The position numbers were made by a program, and so were the translations under genes. 64,000 bases of DNA, from positions 62,001-126,000 of the forward strand of contig NZ_JBQKGW010000005.1 in the NCBI RefSeq assembly GCF_052118625.1, written 5' to 3'. This DNA comes from Porcincola sp945869225. GTDB taxonomy: Bacteria > Bacillota > Clostridia > Lachnospirales > Lachnospiraceae. Each line of letters begins with the position of its first letter. Positions within the stretch are counted from its first letter, which is position 1. The notes under the pieces were generated by a model, which was given only the letters and a program-made list of their open reading frames with translations, searched no databases and was not told where the DNA came from. This document shows positions 45,101 through 53,869 of this stretch, in pieces.

Positions 45101-46448
45101 TGCGGCGAGAATCCGGATCCGTTCACTGATCGCGGCCATCCGGATCCGTGAAAAGAACCATGCCACCCGGACCATCCGCTCCTCTGCGCAACAGACCGTT
45201 TCATTTACAAAGGAAATGCGGAAGGACTACACCATCCTGGTGCCGCAGATGAGCCCGATTCACTTCGGCCTTCTGGAAGCCGCCATGACTGCGAGCGGTT
45301 ATAACATGGTTGTCGTCAATCCTCCTGAGAAGGACGCGGTCGACAAGGGGCTGAAATATGTCAACAACGATGCCTGCTACCCATCCCTGATTGTCGTCGG
45401 ACAGATGATGAGCGAGCTGGAATCCGGCAAGTACGATCCGCACAAGTGCGCGATCATCATGTCCCAGACCGGCGGCGGCTGCCGGGCGTCGAACTATGTC
45501 GGCTTCTTCCGCCGGGCCCTGAAGAAGGCCGGGATGGAATATGTACCGGTCATCGCCGCATCGGTGCAGGGACTGGAGAGCAATCCAGGATTCAGGCTGA
45601 ATTATGCATTTGCAAAGCGTGCACTTTTTGCCTGCGAGTTCGGCGACCTGTTCATGAAATGTCTCTACCGTGTCCGTCCATATGAGATTGAGCGCGGAAG
45701 TGCAGACAGACTGCACGACAGGCTGGAGAAGGAATGCATCGACTTTCTCTATTCCGATAACCCCTCCGGAAGGGATTACAGGCGCCTGTGCAGAAAGATC
45801 GTACAGGAGTTTGATTCCTTCCCGATCCATGAGGATATGAAGAAGCCGAAGGTCGGGATTGTCGGTGAGATTCTGGTCAAGTACTCTCCTGCCGCAAACA
45901 ACCATCTGGTCGAGCTGCTGGAGCGCGAGGGTGCTGAGGCTGTCCAGCCGGAGCTGATGGACTTCATCCTCTACAGCCTCTACAATGAGAATTTCAAGTG
46001 TCAGAACCACTACGCCGGAAAGGCGACAACGGCACTCTGCAACATCGGCATCAAATTCGTCGAACACTGCAGAAAAACAGCCCGCGAGGCGCTGGATGCC
46101 TCCCGCCGTTTTAATGCGCCGCACCATATCCAAAGCCTTGCGGAGCGGGCGAAGGCTGTCATCTCGATCGGCAATCAGACCGGCGAGGGCTGGTTCCTCA
46201 CCGGGGAGATGCTCGAGCTGATCGAGGAGGGCACGAAGAATATCGTCTGCGTCCAGCCCTTCGGCTGCCTGCCGAACCACATCATGGGAAAAGGCGTCAT
46301 CAAGGAAATCCGCCGGCAGCACGCCGACGCAAATATCGTCGCCATCGACTACGATCCGGGCGCATCGGAAGCAAACCAGCTGAACCGCATCAAGCTGATG
46401 CTTTCAGCCGCCGTCCGGAACATGGAGGAGGAAGCGGCACTCGCCTGA
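42117..46448 (+). CDS. fused 2-hydroxyacyl-CoA dehydratase activase/dehydratase-like protein
   Basis: Very large protein of 1443 residues. Two BadF/BcrA-type ATPase domains are present: the first at about 6-260 (LGVDIGSTTVKVAV, GTCAGGTGSFIDQMA) and the second at about 345-600 (LGIDAGSTTTKAAL, NEACSSGCGSFIETFA). The cysteines in these blocks match those that hold the shared 4Fe-4S cluster in HgdC-type activators. A DUF2229 domain (about 690-910, IPSESECYPAKLTHGH) and a C-terminal HgdB-like region follow. Proteins of this build occur in many Clostridia without a known reaction. No CoA-transferase or second dehydratase subunit is nearby. ATG 42117 is chosen; in-frame TTG codons at 42105 and 42108 lie nearer the AAGGA site. 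Confidence 0.85.
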   Translation: MEQNTKFALGVDIGSTTVKVAVLDESKQLLFSDYQRHFADIQGTLARLVKEAREAVGDVKVSPVITGSGGLALAGNMDIPFVQEVIAVSTALKKYAPQTDVAIELGGEDAKIIYFDGSSIDQRMNGTCAGGTGSFIDQMASLLQTDVTGLNEYAKHYQSLYTIAARCGVFAKTDIQPLINDGATKEDLAASIFQAVVNQTISGLACGRPIRGHVAFLGGPLHFLSELRAAFIRTLKLDDEHAIIPDNSHLFAAIGAGLNAHSTMAVNHSKAHEKLAEQLYEDGKPVTDADSDRLLSELEKELTDGVQIQFEVPRMEPLFASQDEYDDFIERQNQYNVATEELESYSGNCFLGIDAGSTTTKAALVSEDGSLLYSFYSNNNGSPLKTAIRAIEEIYDRLPEDAHIVYSCSTGYGEALVKSALMLDEGEVETIAHYYAASFFDPDVDCILDIGGQDMKCIKIKNHAVDSVQLNEACSSGCGSFIETFAKSLNYSVEDFAKAALFAEHPFDLGTRCTVFMNSKVKQAQKEGASVEDISAGLSYSVIKNALYKVIKVSDARELGRHIVCQGGTFYNDGVLRAFEKIAGCEAIRPDIAGIMGAFGAGLIARERYEEGKQTSMLSIRQIRALQYTTHNAKCQGCTNHCRLTVNHFSGGRTFISGNRCERGIGKKKNAENLPNMYDFKNHLLFDREVLPEDEAERGTIGIPRVLNMYELYPFWHLFFTKLKYHVVLSPASTHRIYELGIESIPSESECYPAKLTHGHIEWLIAQGVKKIFYPCIPYERKEFKEAGNHYDCPIVTSYPMNIKNNVETIRSKNIDFICPFISFESLKTVTEQLVDVFSDLPEREVREAASAAWTELDRTRQAVYAEGQRILDYLEETGKHGIVLAGRPYHIDPEINHGIPEMINSYGMAVLSEDSISELAPIDRPLRVLDQWMYHTRLYGAAEFVKQRDNLDLIQLNSFGCGVDAVTTDQVDEILTGSDKLYTCLKIDEVNNLGAARIRIRSLIAAIRIREKNHATRTIRSSAQQTVSFTKEMRKDYTILVPQMSPIHFGLLEAAMTASGYNMVVVNPPEKDAVDKGLKYVNNDACYPSLIVVGQMMSELESGKYDPHKCAIIMSQTGGGCRASNYVGFFRRALKKAGMEYVPVIAASVQGLESNPGFRLNYAFAKRALFACEFGDLFMKCLYRVRPYEIERGSADRLHDRLEKECIDFLYSDNPSGRDYRRLCRKIVQEFDSFPIHEDMKKPKVGIVGEILVKYSPAANNHLVELLEREGAEAVQPELMDFILYSLYNENFKCQNHYAGKATTALCNIGIKFVEHCRKTAREALDASRRFNAPHHIQSLAERAKAVISIGNQTGEGWFLTGEMLELIEEGTKNIVCVQPFGCLPNHIMGKGVIKEIRRQHADANIVAIDYDPGASEANQLNRIKLMLSAAVRNMEEEAALA

Positions 46449-46498
46449 TACAAAAACAGTCGGACAGGGTAAAAACAAGATCATAACCTCAGGCAGGC

Positions 46499-46540
46499 AT
46501 ATGGCTCCGGGCATCAGCCCGGAGCCATATCTTTGCTTTT
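46499..46540 (+). terminator. terminator of the dehydratase/activase gene
   Basis: A perfect 14-base-pair stem, ATATGGCTCCGGGC (46499-46512) with GCCCGGAGCCATAT (46517-46530), is followed by CTTTGCTTTT on the plus strand. Confidence 0.82.
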
Positions 46541-46591
46541 CTGTCTTTATCTTTCTGTCTTGTCTCTCTGTCTTTCTTACACGCATGTTTT

Positions 46592-49153
46592 TCAGCGCCC
46601 AGCTTTATCATTTCTTCTGATCTGCATCGGTGAGGCACTGTGCTGGTAATCGCAACGTACAATCCGGAAATGCTCCGCCAGATAGTACGCGCCTTCGTCG
46701 GAGACAATATATTTCGGATCCAGCTTCACTGTATACCGGAAGTAAGGCTCAAAGCGGCAATAATCCGGCGTCCTGGTCTTTCTCTTATAGCAGTAGTAAT
46801 CAATGTAGGTTGCTTCATTTCCATAGGACTGCTGAAGCTCCCTTGAATTCAGCCTTCTGTAATCTCCATACGGAAAACGCCCGGTGTTGCGCTCTGTTTG
46901 CCCTGAAACAGAGACGTAGATATATGCCAGAATCCAGTCCGCGTGGCGGTCCTGTCGCTCAGGCTGCGCCTGCATGCGGGTCTTCCTCCCGGATCCTTCC
47001 GTTGGCACAGCAGGCTCTTTTGTATGTGAGGTGTCTCTCTGATCCCCGACAGTTGTCACGTTTTCTGCATCCGGCAGACTCTCTGCATCCGCTGCATGAT
47101 CCACATCTCCGGACGCAGCCGTTCGGTTCTCCGGCTTTTCCGCCATCAGCTCGGCGATGCGCGTTGTGATGGGTGGTTTCAGCCGAATGACATAGGAGGC
47201 AAGATCGTCTCTTCTGATTTTGTAGAAAAAAGAACTCGCCAGATCCAGCTGCCTGCAAAGCTTCTCCAGTGTCATCATATGCGGCCTGTACCGCACGATC
47301 TTCCCAATCTGTTCTTTGTCCGGAAGCAGGAGCTTCCACTCCTCGTCCGTCCCGGTTCCCTTGTCATACAGATACAGGAGATTGTCAAGTAAGCCTTCCT
47401 GATCCCGGTCCCTCAGATCCAGGGGCAGGGCTGCAAGACTGTACTCATCCCGTTTCCCAATCCGCCTGTACCGCGACTCGATGAGCCTGCAGATGTAAAG
47501 CTCGGTAGATGTGTCTGCCTTCACAAACGGCTCCCCTGCTTTTGCCTCATTCCATGCCTTGTAGATCAGACTCAGCGGGAGATCGACATCCACGAGAAAC
47601 GACGGAAGCTCCAGCGGTGCAGCGGCGGATGGAATATCCTTTTCCTCCAGCTTCTGCCGGATTTCTGCTCTGTCTGCCGCGTCAAATGTATTCACATAGC
47701 CGACCGGGAAACGTCCGTACCGTCCGGCTCTTCCCGCGACCTGCTTGACCGTCTGGGAATCCAGCTCTACTTCCCTGCGGTTGATATGCTTGACCGTGTC
47801 CCGGAAGATGATCCGCTCTATATTGTAGTTCTGCCCGATCGCGATGGCATCTGTCGCGACAAGGCAGTCCGTGTCGCCGCGCTCAAACTTCCGCGCTTCC
47901 TCCATTTTCACTTCGTAGGGAAGCTTTCCATAGACAATGGACGGATTCATGCCCTTTTTCTGGAGCCATGCCGCCATCTCATAAGCCCCCAGTCTTGAGA
48001 ATACGATGTACGCATCGTTCTTTCTCGGTCCCCGGTACGGCTCCTCCTCGAACTTCAGCTCGCTTGTGCGGGTATGCTCGACCACCTCGTACGTATCCCC
48101 GCAGAGCGTGATCAGCCGCTTCGTGATCTCAAGTCCGCTGTATGCGCAGCAGACCTCCACAGAGGGAGCATTGACGCCGAGAATGGCATTGGTGTAAAGA
48201 GATCCGTCCTCCCCGGAAATCAGCTGACACTCATCAATCACAGCCATATCATAGCGATGACGGAAATCGAGCATCCCGATCGTCTCGGCAATATGGGAGG
48301 CTTCCGGTTTGATTTCCTTCTCCTCGCCGGTTGCAAAGCTGCACGGGACGCCATATTCCTCAATGACCGCCCGACCTTCATAGGCCAGCATTCTGAGCGG
48401 CGCCAGATAGACGCCGGAAGGGGCACTTGCAAGCGCCTTCATGGCGTCATGTGTCTTTCCTGTGTTTGTACCACCCACATGGATGGTGAAATGGCGCCTG
48501 ATTTTCCTGGCGTCGCCGAACAGATCCGGAACGTGAGAACGCGCCACCTCATGGATCGAATCATACCGGTCCAGCATGGCCTCTGCTGCCTCAAACTGGT
48601 ACTTTGCCGCACATGCATGAAGGATCCTTGTGTTCTGTCCGACGCGTACGGCTGTGGCTGAAATCACCGCCGCTCTGCCATAGCTGTCAGGAAGTGCTCT
48701 GATTCTGCCGACCAGCACCGGCTCCGGCCTCCTTCTGCGCCTCATCCCTCCCCGTTCAGGCTGCAGGTCCTCCTGAAGCCTTTCCGCTACCCTGGTACCG
48801 ATTGTCCGGAGCGTCTGTCCTGAAATCCTCAGACGCAGTTTTTTCCGGAGGCTCCCAAGCAGCGTATCGGCAGACTTTCCCTGCCTCACCTTTGTCCCAT
48901 TGAGAAACCCGGAAACCGGATCCGCCTCCAGCTGATGCCGGAATAGCGCCAGCGCTTCTGCATCTGATTCGATCGTCTGAAGGGAGCGTCTGCTGCCATC
49001 CCCATTCTCCATCCGGATATCATCGCTGTAGCTGATTATATCCGCCAGGACGTCTGCCAGCCGGCCTGCCTCCGTCTCAATCTGCACAAGCACATCATCA
49101 GGGATGCAGGCTTCGACATCCGATTCGCAGATTCCCTTGAACTGTTCTTTCAT
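46592..49153 (-). CDS. SUV3-like DExH RNA helicase
   Basis: Putative ATP-dependent helicase of 853 residues resembling SUV3 of the mitochondrial degradosome. Walker A is GGTNTGKTH (about 224-232). Motif II is VIDECQLI (about 305), DECQ rather than DECH. The second RecA domain has VATDAIAIGQNYN and QVAGRAGRYGR. A long N-terminal part of about 220 residues and a C-terminal extension are less conserved. The start at 49153 overlaps the stop of the upstream comB-like gene by four bases (ATGA), fixing the start and showing an operon. The likely role is RNA unwinding in turnover or surveillance; substrate unknown. Confidence 0.85.
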   Translation of the reverse strand: MKEQFKGICESDVEACIPDDVLVQIETEAGRLADVLADIISYSDDIRMENGDGSRRSLQTIESDAEALALFRHQLEADPVSGFLNGTKVRQGKSADTLLGSLRKKLRLRISGQTLRTIGTRVAERLQEDLQPERGGMRRRRRPEPVLVGRIRALPDSYGRAAVISATAVRVGQNTRILHACAAKYQFEAAEAMLDRYDSIHEVARSHVPDLFGDARKIRRHFTIHVGGTNTGKTHDAMKALASAPSGVYLAPLRMLAYEGRAVIEEYGVPCSFATGEEKEIKPEASHIAETIGMLDFRHRYDMAVIDECQLISGEDGSLYTNAILGVNAPSVEVCCAYSGLEITKRLITLCGDTYEVVEHTRTSELKFEEEPYRGPRKNDAYIVFSRLGAYEMAAWLQKKGMNPSIVYGKLPYEVKMEEARKFERGDTDCLVATDAIAIGQNYNIERIIFRDTVKHINRREVELDSQTVKQVAGRAGRYGRFPVGYVNTFDAADRAEIRQKLEEKDIPSAAAPLELPSFLVDVDLPLSLIYKAWNEAKAGEPFVKADTSTELYICRLIESRYRRIGKRDEYSLAALPLDLRDRDQEGLLDNLLYLYDKGTGTDEEWKLLLPDKEQIGKIVRYRPHMMTLEKLCRQLDLASSFFYKIRRDDLASYVIRLKPPITTRIAELMAEKPENRTAASGDVDHAADAESLPDAENVTTVGDQRDTSHTKEPAVPTEGSGRKTRMQAQPERQDRHADWILAYIYVSVSGQTERNTGRFPYGDYRRLNSRELQQSYGNEATYIDYYCYKRKTRTPDYCRFEPYFRYTVKLDPKYIVSDEGAYYLAEHFRIVRCDYQHSASPMQIRRNDKAGR

Positions 49154-49866
49154 GTTTCGATCCACTCCGGCGGGTCTGCCCGTCTGATCATCAGGCGGCC
49201 TTCCTCATCTCTGCAGACTCTCAGTACGAAGTCAAACCGGTCGTGCGCCACGCAGAGCGGATAATCCTCTCTTGGAAAAATATCCGCCTGTGCCGGATCA
49301 AAGAACTGCTCCGCCCCATGATATCTCAGCCAGGCGATCTTCCCGTCGATATCATACACTTTCCCCCTCAAAAGGGCTTCGATATAACGCGCACAGATCA
49401 GGTCCTCGTTTGTACTTGTAAGGCCTGCCTTTCCCATCGCGACAATCGATACAACGGAAGGTTTCCGGAAACGGATATATGCCGCAACAGCCTTTGCATT
49501 CACAAGGCTTCCTGTTACGATCTCCTCCGCACCTGCCTGTGCAGCCGCTGCAATTCCCTGCGTGCCGGCGGATGTCGAATGGATCATCGCCTTCCCCCGG
49601 AAGAATGTCTTCGTCACATCATAAGGGGAATTCCCGAGATCGCAGCCATCTACCTTCGCCCCGCCTCTCTCGCCGAGAAGAACCGCGTCCGGATAACGTT
49701 TCTTCAGCGCAAATGCATCTTCAAGCCGCGCAATCGGCCATGACCAGCGTGCTCCTTCCGAGAATGCATAACACTCTGTGGTGAACGCACGGAATACATC
49801 GATGACCACCGTCAGCCCCTGCGCCTTTTTCGCTCCCTCCAGCAGTTCAAGTACCCTGATCTCCAC
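49150..49866 (-). CDS. ComB-like 2-phosphosulfolactate phosphatase family protein
   Basis: Protein of 238 residues from a GTG at 49866, which has GGAGGGG nine bases upstream; an ATG at 49908 directly after the previous stop is an alternative. It matches the ComB family: VVIDVFRAFTTECYA near the N-terminus, LLGERGGAKVDGCDLGNSP and IHSTSAGTQGI. ComB removes phosphate from 2-phosphosulfolactate in coenzyme M and sulfolactate synthesis. No other gene of those pathways is nearby, so the true substrate here may differ. It is the middle gene of the EAL-comB-helicase operon. Confidence 0.85.
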   Translation of the reverse strand: MEIRVLELLEGAKKAQGLTVVIDVFRAFTTECYAFSEGARWSWPIARLEDAFALKKRYPDAVLLGERGGAKVDGCDLGNSPYDVTKTFFRGKAMIHSTSAGTQGIAAAAQAGAEEIVTGSLVNAKAVAAYIRFRKPSVVSIVAMGKAGLTSTNEDLICARYIEALLRGKVYDIDGKIAWLRYHGAEQFFDPAQADIFPREDYPLCVAHDRFDFVLRVCRDEEGRLMIRRADPPEWIET

Positions 49867-49908
49867 GTTCTTTGTCCCCTCCCCGTTCGGCCTGATAGCA
49901 GGCAGCAT

Positions 49909-51657
49909 TCAGCCTGCTGCATATTCCGGCTGGATCCCACGTTCCTGAAAGTATTCAAATACCTCCGGAAGCTTCATAGGTCTTCCGAAGTAATAGCCCT
50001 GGATTTTTTCACAGCCGATATCCTTCAGAAAGTCATACTGCTCCGCTGTCTCCACGCCCTCTGCGAGGGTGCGGATCCCGATCTCGCCCGCCATATGGAC
50101 AACCGACCTCAGAATCTTCTGAGCCTTGTCCGTAAAATTTGACAGGAAGCTCATGTCAATCTTCAATTCGTCAAATGAACAATCCTTCAGAACACCTAGC
50201 GAAGAATACCCGGAGCCGAAATCATCCATCCAGACCTTGTACCCCAGGTTATGAAACTGCTCAATCAGCCGCCCGATCTGCTCTTTTCCCTCGACAAACG
50301 CACTCTCTGTAATCTCGATGTTGATAAATGATCTCGGCACATTATACCGTTCGAGGATGCTGTCAATTGTGCGTACCAAATCAGCATGCAGAAGATCCTT
50401 GCGTGAAAGATTGACAGACGCCGGAACCATGCTCCTGCCTTCATCCGTCAGCTTGCGGTAGTTTTTGCAGACTTGCTCCACAACATAAAGATCAAGCTGA
50501 CAGACCAGACCGTTCTCCTCCAGCGCCGGAATAAACTGACCTGGAGAAATCATTCCATATATCGGGTCATTCCACCTGACAAGCGCCTCCGTCCCGCAAG
50601 CTTTCTGGGTTCTGGTCCGGATCACCGGCTGATAATAAACCTCTATCCACTCCTCCCTGAGGGCATTCTCGAAGCAGCGCAACACATGTCTGTGCATGGC
50701 AGTCTGCCGCATGATGTCATCCGTAAAATACACGACATCCGATGCTGTCTGCTCCGTAATCGAATCACTTGCCATCTTCGCCCGGTAACATGCAACAGAG
50801 AGACTCGTCCCGTCATCTCGCAGTATATAGGCTCCAACCTTCAATGGAAGGTTGTTTCCCTTGTTGATTTGATCTGTTTTTTTTAACAAACGCTCCAGTT
50901 TCTGATCTGCGTCCTGAAGCTCTGTGTAAACAACAAAATGGTCACTCTCGAATCTGGAGGATTTGTCCAGGCCAAATTCCTCCCGGATCAGGATCGCCAG
51001 CTCCTGAAGAAGGATGTCTCCCTCGTGGAATCCGAAACGGTTATTGAATGCCTTCAGATTCCTCATGTTGAAATACAGGATAAGAGGAGTCTTACCTGTC
51101 TTCCACATCTCCTGGATCTGCGGCCTTGCACTGATAAGGAAATGCTTCATATTCTGAAGCCCGGTCAGATCGTCATAATGACTTGTATGAGCGGTACTCT
51201 GCGCCAGAACGTGAGATTCAAGGGCGTGCTTCAACGTTGAGCCGACGCCCCCTGTGCTATCGATGGTATCTGTCTCATCTGTGTAGATAATCACAGCAAG
51301 GCGGTCATGCCCCATCATGATGTGCCGTCCTGTCCCATGGATGATATGATAACTGTCCTGATATTTGTTTTTATTCCGGTAGACGATATCATATTTGCCT
51401 GAAAGACCTTCCTGCATCGCAAAACGATACCCGGCCTCTTCAACTCTTGCCAGGTCTTCCGGATGTACATCACGGTACATGTCATTGTTCAGATATAAGA
51501 GGCCTTCTTTAATTGAATCATATCCAAAAAGTTTCAGCAGAGCCTCCGATACGACCAACGAATTGATTCTGTTATTCTGATACTGATACACCGCAACCGG
51601 AACCGGCATCTTTTCCAAAAACGCGCGTGTATCTGGCCCGAACTGGTATATTTCCAT
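49909..51657 (-). CDS. cyclic-di-GMP phosphodiesterase (PAS-like, degenerate GGDEF, EAL)
   Basis: Signalling protein of about 582 residues. A PAS-like domain (about 1-110) precedes a GGDEF domain (about 160-310) whose signature reads FESDHF instead of GGDEF, so it should not make cyclic-di-GMP. The EAL domain (about 330-575) keeps the key residues: TEALVRW, ASVNLSR, IEITES, DDFGSGYSS, LKIDMSF and AEGVET. It should hydrolyse cyclic-di-GMP. No membrane helix is evident, so it is probably cytoplasmic. The start at 51657 follows AAGG; a TTG at 51696 is possible. It is the first gene of the operon with comB-like and helicase genes. Confidence 0.92.
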   Translation of the reverse strand: MEIYQFGPDTRAFLEKMPVPVAVYQYQNNRINSLVVSEALLKLFGYDSIKEGLLYLNNDMYRDVHPEDLARVEEAGYRFAMQEGLSGKYDIVYRNKNKYQDSYHIIHGTGRHIMMGHDRLAVIIYTDETDTIDSTGGVGSTLKHALESHVLAQSTAHTSHYDDLTGLQNMKHFLISARPQIQEMWKTGKTPLILYFNMRNLKAFNNRFGFHEGDILLQELAILIREEFGLDKSSRFESDHFVVYTELQDADQKLERLLKKTDQINKGNNLPLKVGAYILRDDGTSLSVACYRAKMASDSITEQTASDVVYFTDDIMRQTAMHRHVLRCFENALREEWIEVYYQPVIRTRTQKACGTEALVRWNDPIYGMISPGQFIPALEENGLVCQLDLYVVEQVCKNYRKLTDEGRSMVPASVNLSRKDLLHADLVRTIDSILERYNVPRSFINIEITESAFVEGKEQIGRLIEQFHNLGYKVWMDDFGSGYSSLGVLKDCSFDELKIDMSFLSNFTDKAQKILRSVVHMAGEIGIRTLAEGVETAEQYDFLKDIGCEKIQGYYFGRPMKLPEVFEYFQERGIQPEYAAG

Positions 51658-51740
51658 CTTTACCTTATCACTTTTCTTCTCATACGATATCCCCAACAGA
51701 TGTTATTATATGCCAACACTTCAGCTTCGTGAAGTAAAAC

Positions 51741-51775
51741 AGGCATACCCATTCTTAAAACTTCCGGGCATGCCT
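51741..51775 (-). terminator. hairpin after the small membrane protein gene
   Basis: AGGCATACCC (51741-51750) pairs with GGGCATGCCT (51766-51775) with one G-U pair; GTTTTAC follows on the minus strand. A moderate intrinsic terminator. Confidence 0.6.
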
Positions 51776-51819
51776 TCTGTTCAGGACCTGATCTGTTTGG
51801 TTTAACCTGCCTCAACCTT

Positions 51820-52173
51820 TCAGCTGAAATACTCTTTCTCTGCCTTCTTTGCGCTTCTGGTAAACCAGATCAGAACCACAAGGAACACGGCCGTCAGTCC
51901 GAGATACACGTAGGTATTGACCGGCCTGACATAATCCGAAAAGAGCCCGAGCCCGCCGGCCGCGAGTGCAGAAAGGGCAAACACGAACAGTTTCCCTCCA
52001 ATCGCCTTCTTATACCCATCCAGGTCCTTGCAATGCACGGTCGACTTGTCCGGCAGAAGGACGCCCTTTTTGACCTCTCCCTTGAACTGCAGCAGATACC
52101 AGCAGTACATCAGATAGATGCCGCATCCCGCAATCAAAATATCCATAAAAGAAAACAACGAATTGTTATCCAT
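51820..52173 (-). CDS. small membrane protein, function unknown
   Basis: Protein of 117 residues that I do not recognise. It has hydrophobic segments at about 8-27, 58-75 and 85-103, with a loop containing KGVLLPDKSTVHCKDLDGYKK between the first and second, and a charged C-terminus ending KKAEKEYFS. The start at 52173 follows AAGGG at ten bases. It lies 77 bases after threonine synthase on the same strand and may be co-transcribed. It could be a membrane sensor or an accessory component; there is no basis to choose. Confidence 0.75.
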   Translation of the reverse strand: MDNNSLFSFMDILIAGCGIYLMYCWYLLQFKGEVKKGVLLPDKSTVHCKDLDGYKKAIGGKLFVFALSALAAGGLGLFSDYVRPVNTYVYLGLTAVFLVVLIWFTRSAKKAEKEYFS

Positions 52174-52249
52174 CTTCCTGCATCCCTTCCGGCAGATTCC
52201 AGCGTGGCTGACTGCCTCCAGCCCCATCCCGCTCCGGCTGTCTCCTCAT

Positions 52250-53746
52250 TCAGGAAAGCCCGAGCCAGGAAGCGACCTCTTCCTCCATACCGTCCCCTGC
52301 GATAAATGTGTTGTGAAGGATCGGCGCTTTCCGGATATCCTCGATCGCCTCCGGAATCCGGACCCCGCTCAGCTTTTCCAGTTCATCGATCAGCTCCGAA
52401 TCGGTCTTCTCCGCCATCTCAGGCTTGATTGCACAGACAACCGCTCTCGCAAACTTGTACGGGCTGGCGGTGCTGGCGATGACAACCGGCGTCATGTCCT
52501 TCGTCTCCTCACGATACTTGCGGCAGACCTTCGAAGCGACTGCCGTATGGGTATCGATGACATACCCGCATTCCCTGTAGACCTGCGCAATCTCCCCGGC
52601 CGTCTCCTCCTCGCTTGCGTAGTTGCCATAGAAATCGGACAGTTTCGTATACATACCGTCCGTGATCTTGTATACACCCTGTGAGGAAAGCGCGCTCATC
52701 AGCTTCGCAGTCTGTTCGCTGTCGTCTCCTGAAATTCTGTAGATCAGTCTCTCCAGATTCGACGAAACCAGGATGTCCATCGACGGACTCGAAGTCAGCT
52801 TGAACGAACGGTTTTTATCGTACGCACCTGTCCTGAAGAAATCGACCAGAACCTTGTTCTCATTCGAGGCACAGATGAGCTTCTTCACCGGAAGCCCCAT
52901 CCGCTTCCCGTAGTATGCTGCCAGGATGTTGCCGAAATTCCCGGTCGGAACCGTGATGTTGATCCGCTCACCCGGCTTGACTGCGCCCTGCCTGAGAAGC
53001 TGTCCATACGCATAGAAGTAATAGACAATCTGAGGAACCAGCCGTCCAATGTTAATGGAGTTGGCCGAAGAGAACCGAAGTCCCTGTGCCTTCATCCTGC
53101 GGTTCATCTCCGGATCCCGGAAGATCTTCTTGACACCCGTCTGCGCCTGGTCGAAGTTCCCGTCAATGCCGACAACATGGACGTTCCCGCCGCGCTGGGT
53201 ACGCATCTGAAGCTCCTGGACACGGCTCACGCCGTCCTTCGGATAGAAGACGATGATCTTTGTCCCCGGAACATCCGCAAACCCTGCCATTGCCGCCTTC
53301 CCTGTATCCCCGGACGTCGCAGTCAGAATCACAATTTCATCCGTAATCTGATTTTTCCTTGCCGCCACCGTCATCAGATGCGGAAGAATCGAGAGAGCCA
53401 TATCCTTGAAGGCAATCGTCTTGCCATGGAACAGCTCGAGATAGTACGCATCTCCCTCATGTCTGAGCGGTGCCATCAACGGATCATCAAACTTGGCGTC
53501 ATATGCCTTGCTGATGCAGTCCTTCAGCTCCTCCTCCGTAAAGTCGGTCAACAGAAGGCGCATGATCTGGTATGCCGTCTCCTGATAGGACTGCTCCGAA
53601 AGCCTCCGGAAATCGCCGTCCCACACAGGCAGCTTCTCCGGAACAAACAGTCCTCCGTCCGGCGCAAGCCCCTGAAGGATCGCCTGGGAAGAAGTCACTC
53701 TCAAATCCGAATTTCTGGTGCTCTTGTACATGATCGTCTGCTGCAT
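52250..53746 (-). CDS. thrC: threonine synthase
   Basis: PLP enzyme that converts O-phosphohomoserine to threonine, 498 residues, the long bacterial form. The PLP lysine is in GKTIAFKDMALSILPHL. TATSGDTGKAAMAGF and VPTGNFGNILAAYYGKRMG are the family's phosphate and cofactor blocks. The start at 53746 has AGGAG seven bases upstream. No hom or thrB gene is adjacent in the window. Confidence 0.95.
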   Translation of the reverse strand: MQQTIMYKSTRNSDLRVTSSQAILQGLAPDGGLFVPEKLPVWDGDFRRLSEQSYQETAYQIMRLLLTDFTEEELKDCISKAYDAKFDDPLMAPLRHEGDAYYLELFHGKTIAFKDMALSILPHLMTVAARKNQITDEIVILTATSGDTGKAAMAGFADVPGTKIIVFYPKDGVSRVQELQMRTQRGGNVHVVGIDGNFDQAQTGVKKIFRDPEMNRRMKAQGLRFSSANSINIGRLVPQIVYYFYAYGQLLRQGAVKPGERINITVPTGNFGNILAAYYGKRMGLPVKKLICASNENKVLVDFFRTGAYDKNRSFKLTSSPSMDILVSSNLERLIYRISGDDSEQTAKLMSALSSQGVYKITDGMYTKLSDFYGNYASEEETAGEIAQVYRECGYVIDTHTAVASKVCRKYREETKDMTPVVIASTASPYKFARAVVCAIKPEMAEKTDSELIDELEKLSGVRIPEAIEDIRKAPILHNTFIAGDGMEEEVASWLGLS

Positions 53747-53869
53747 GACCGCGCTCCTGCCTTTTGATTGCATAATGGTTCGTATCAGTCTCTAAGAATA
53801 CCTTATTTGGATGAAAGGCGCAAGTGATTCTCTTCTGCAGGATTTCCGGGCAAGTTCCCGCAGATATAC

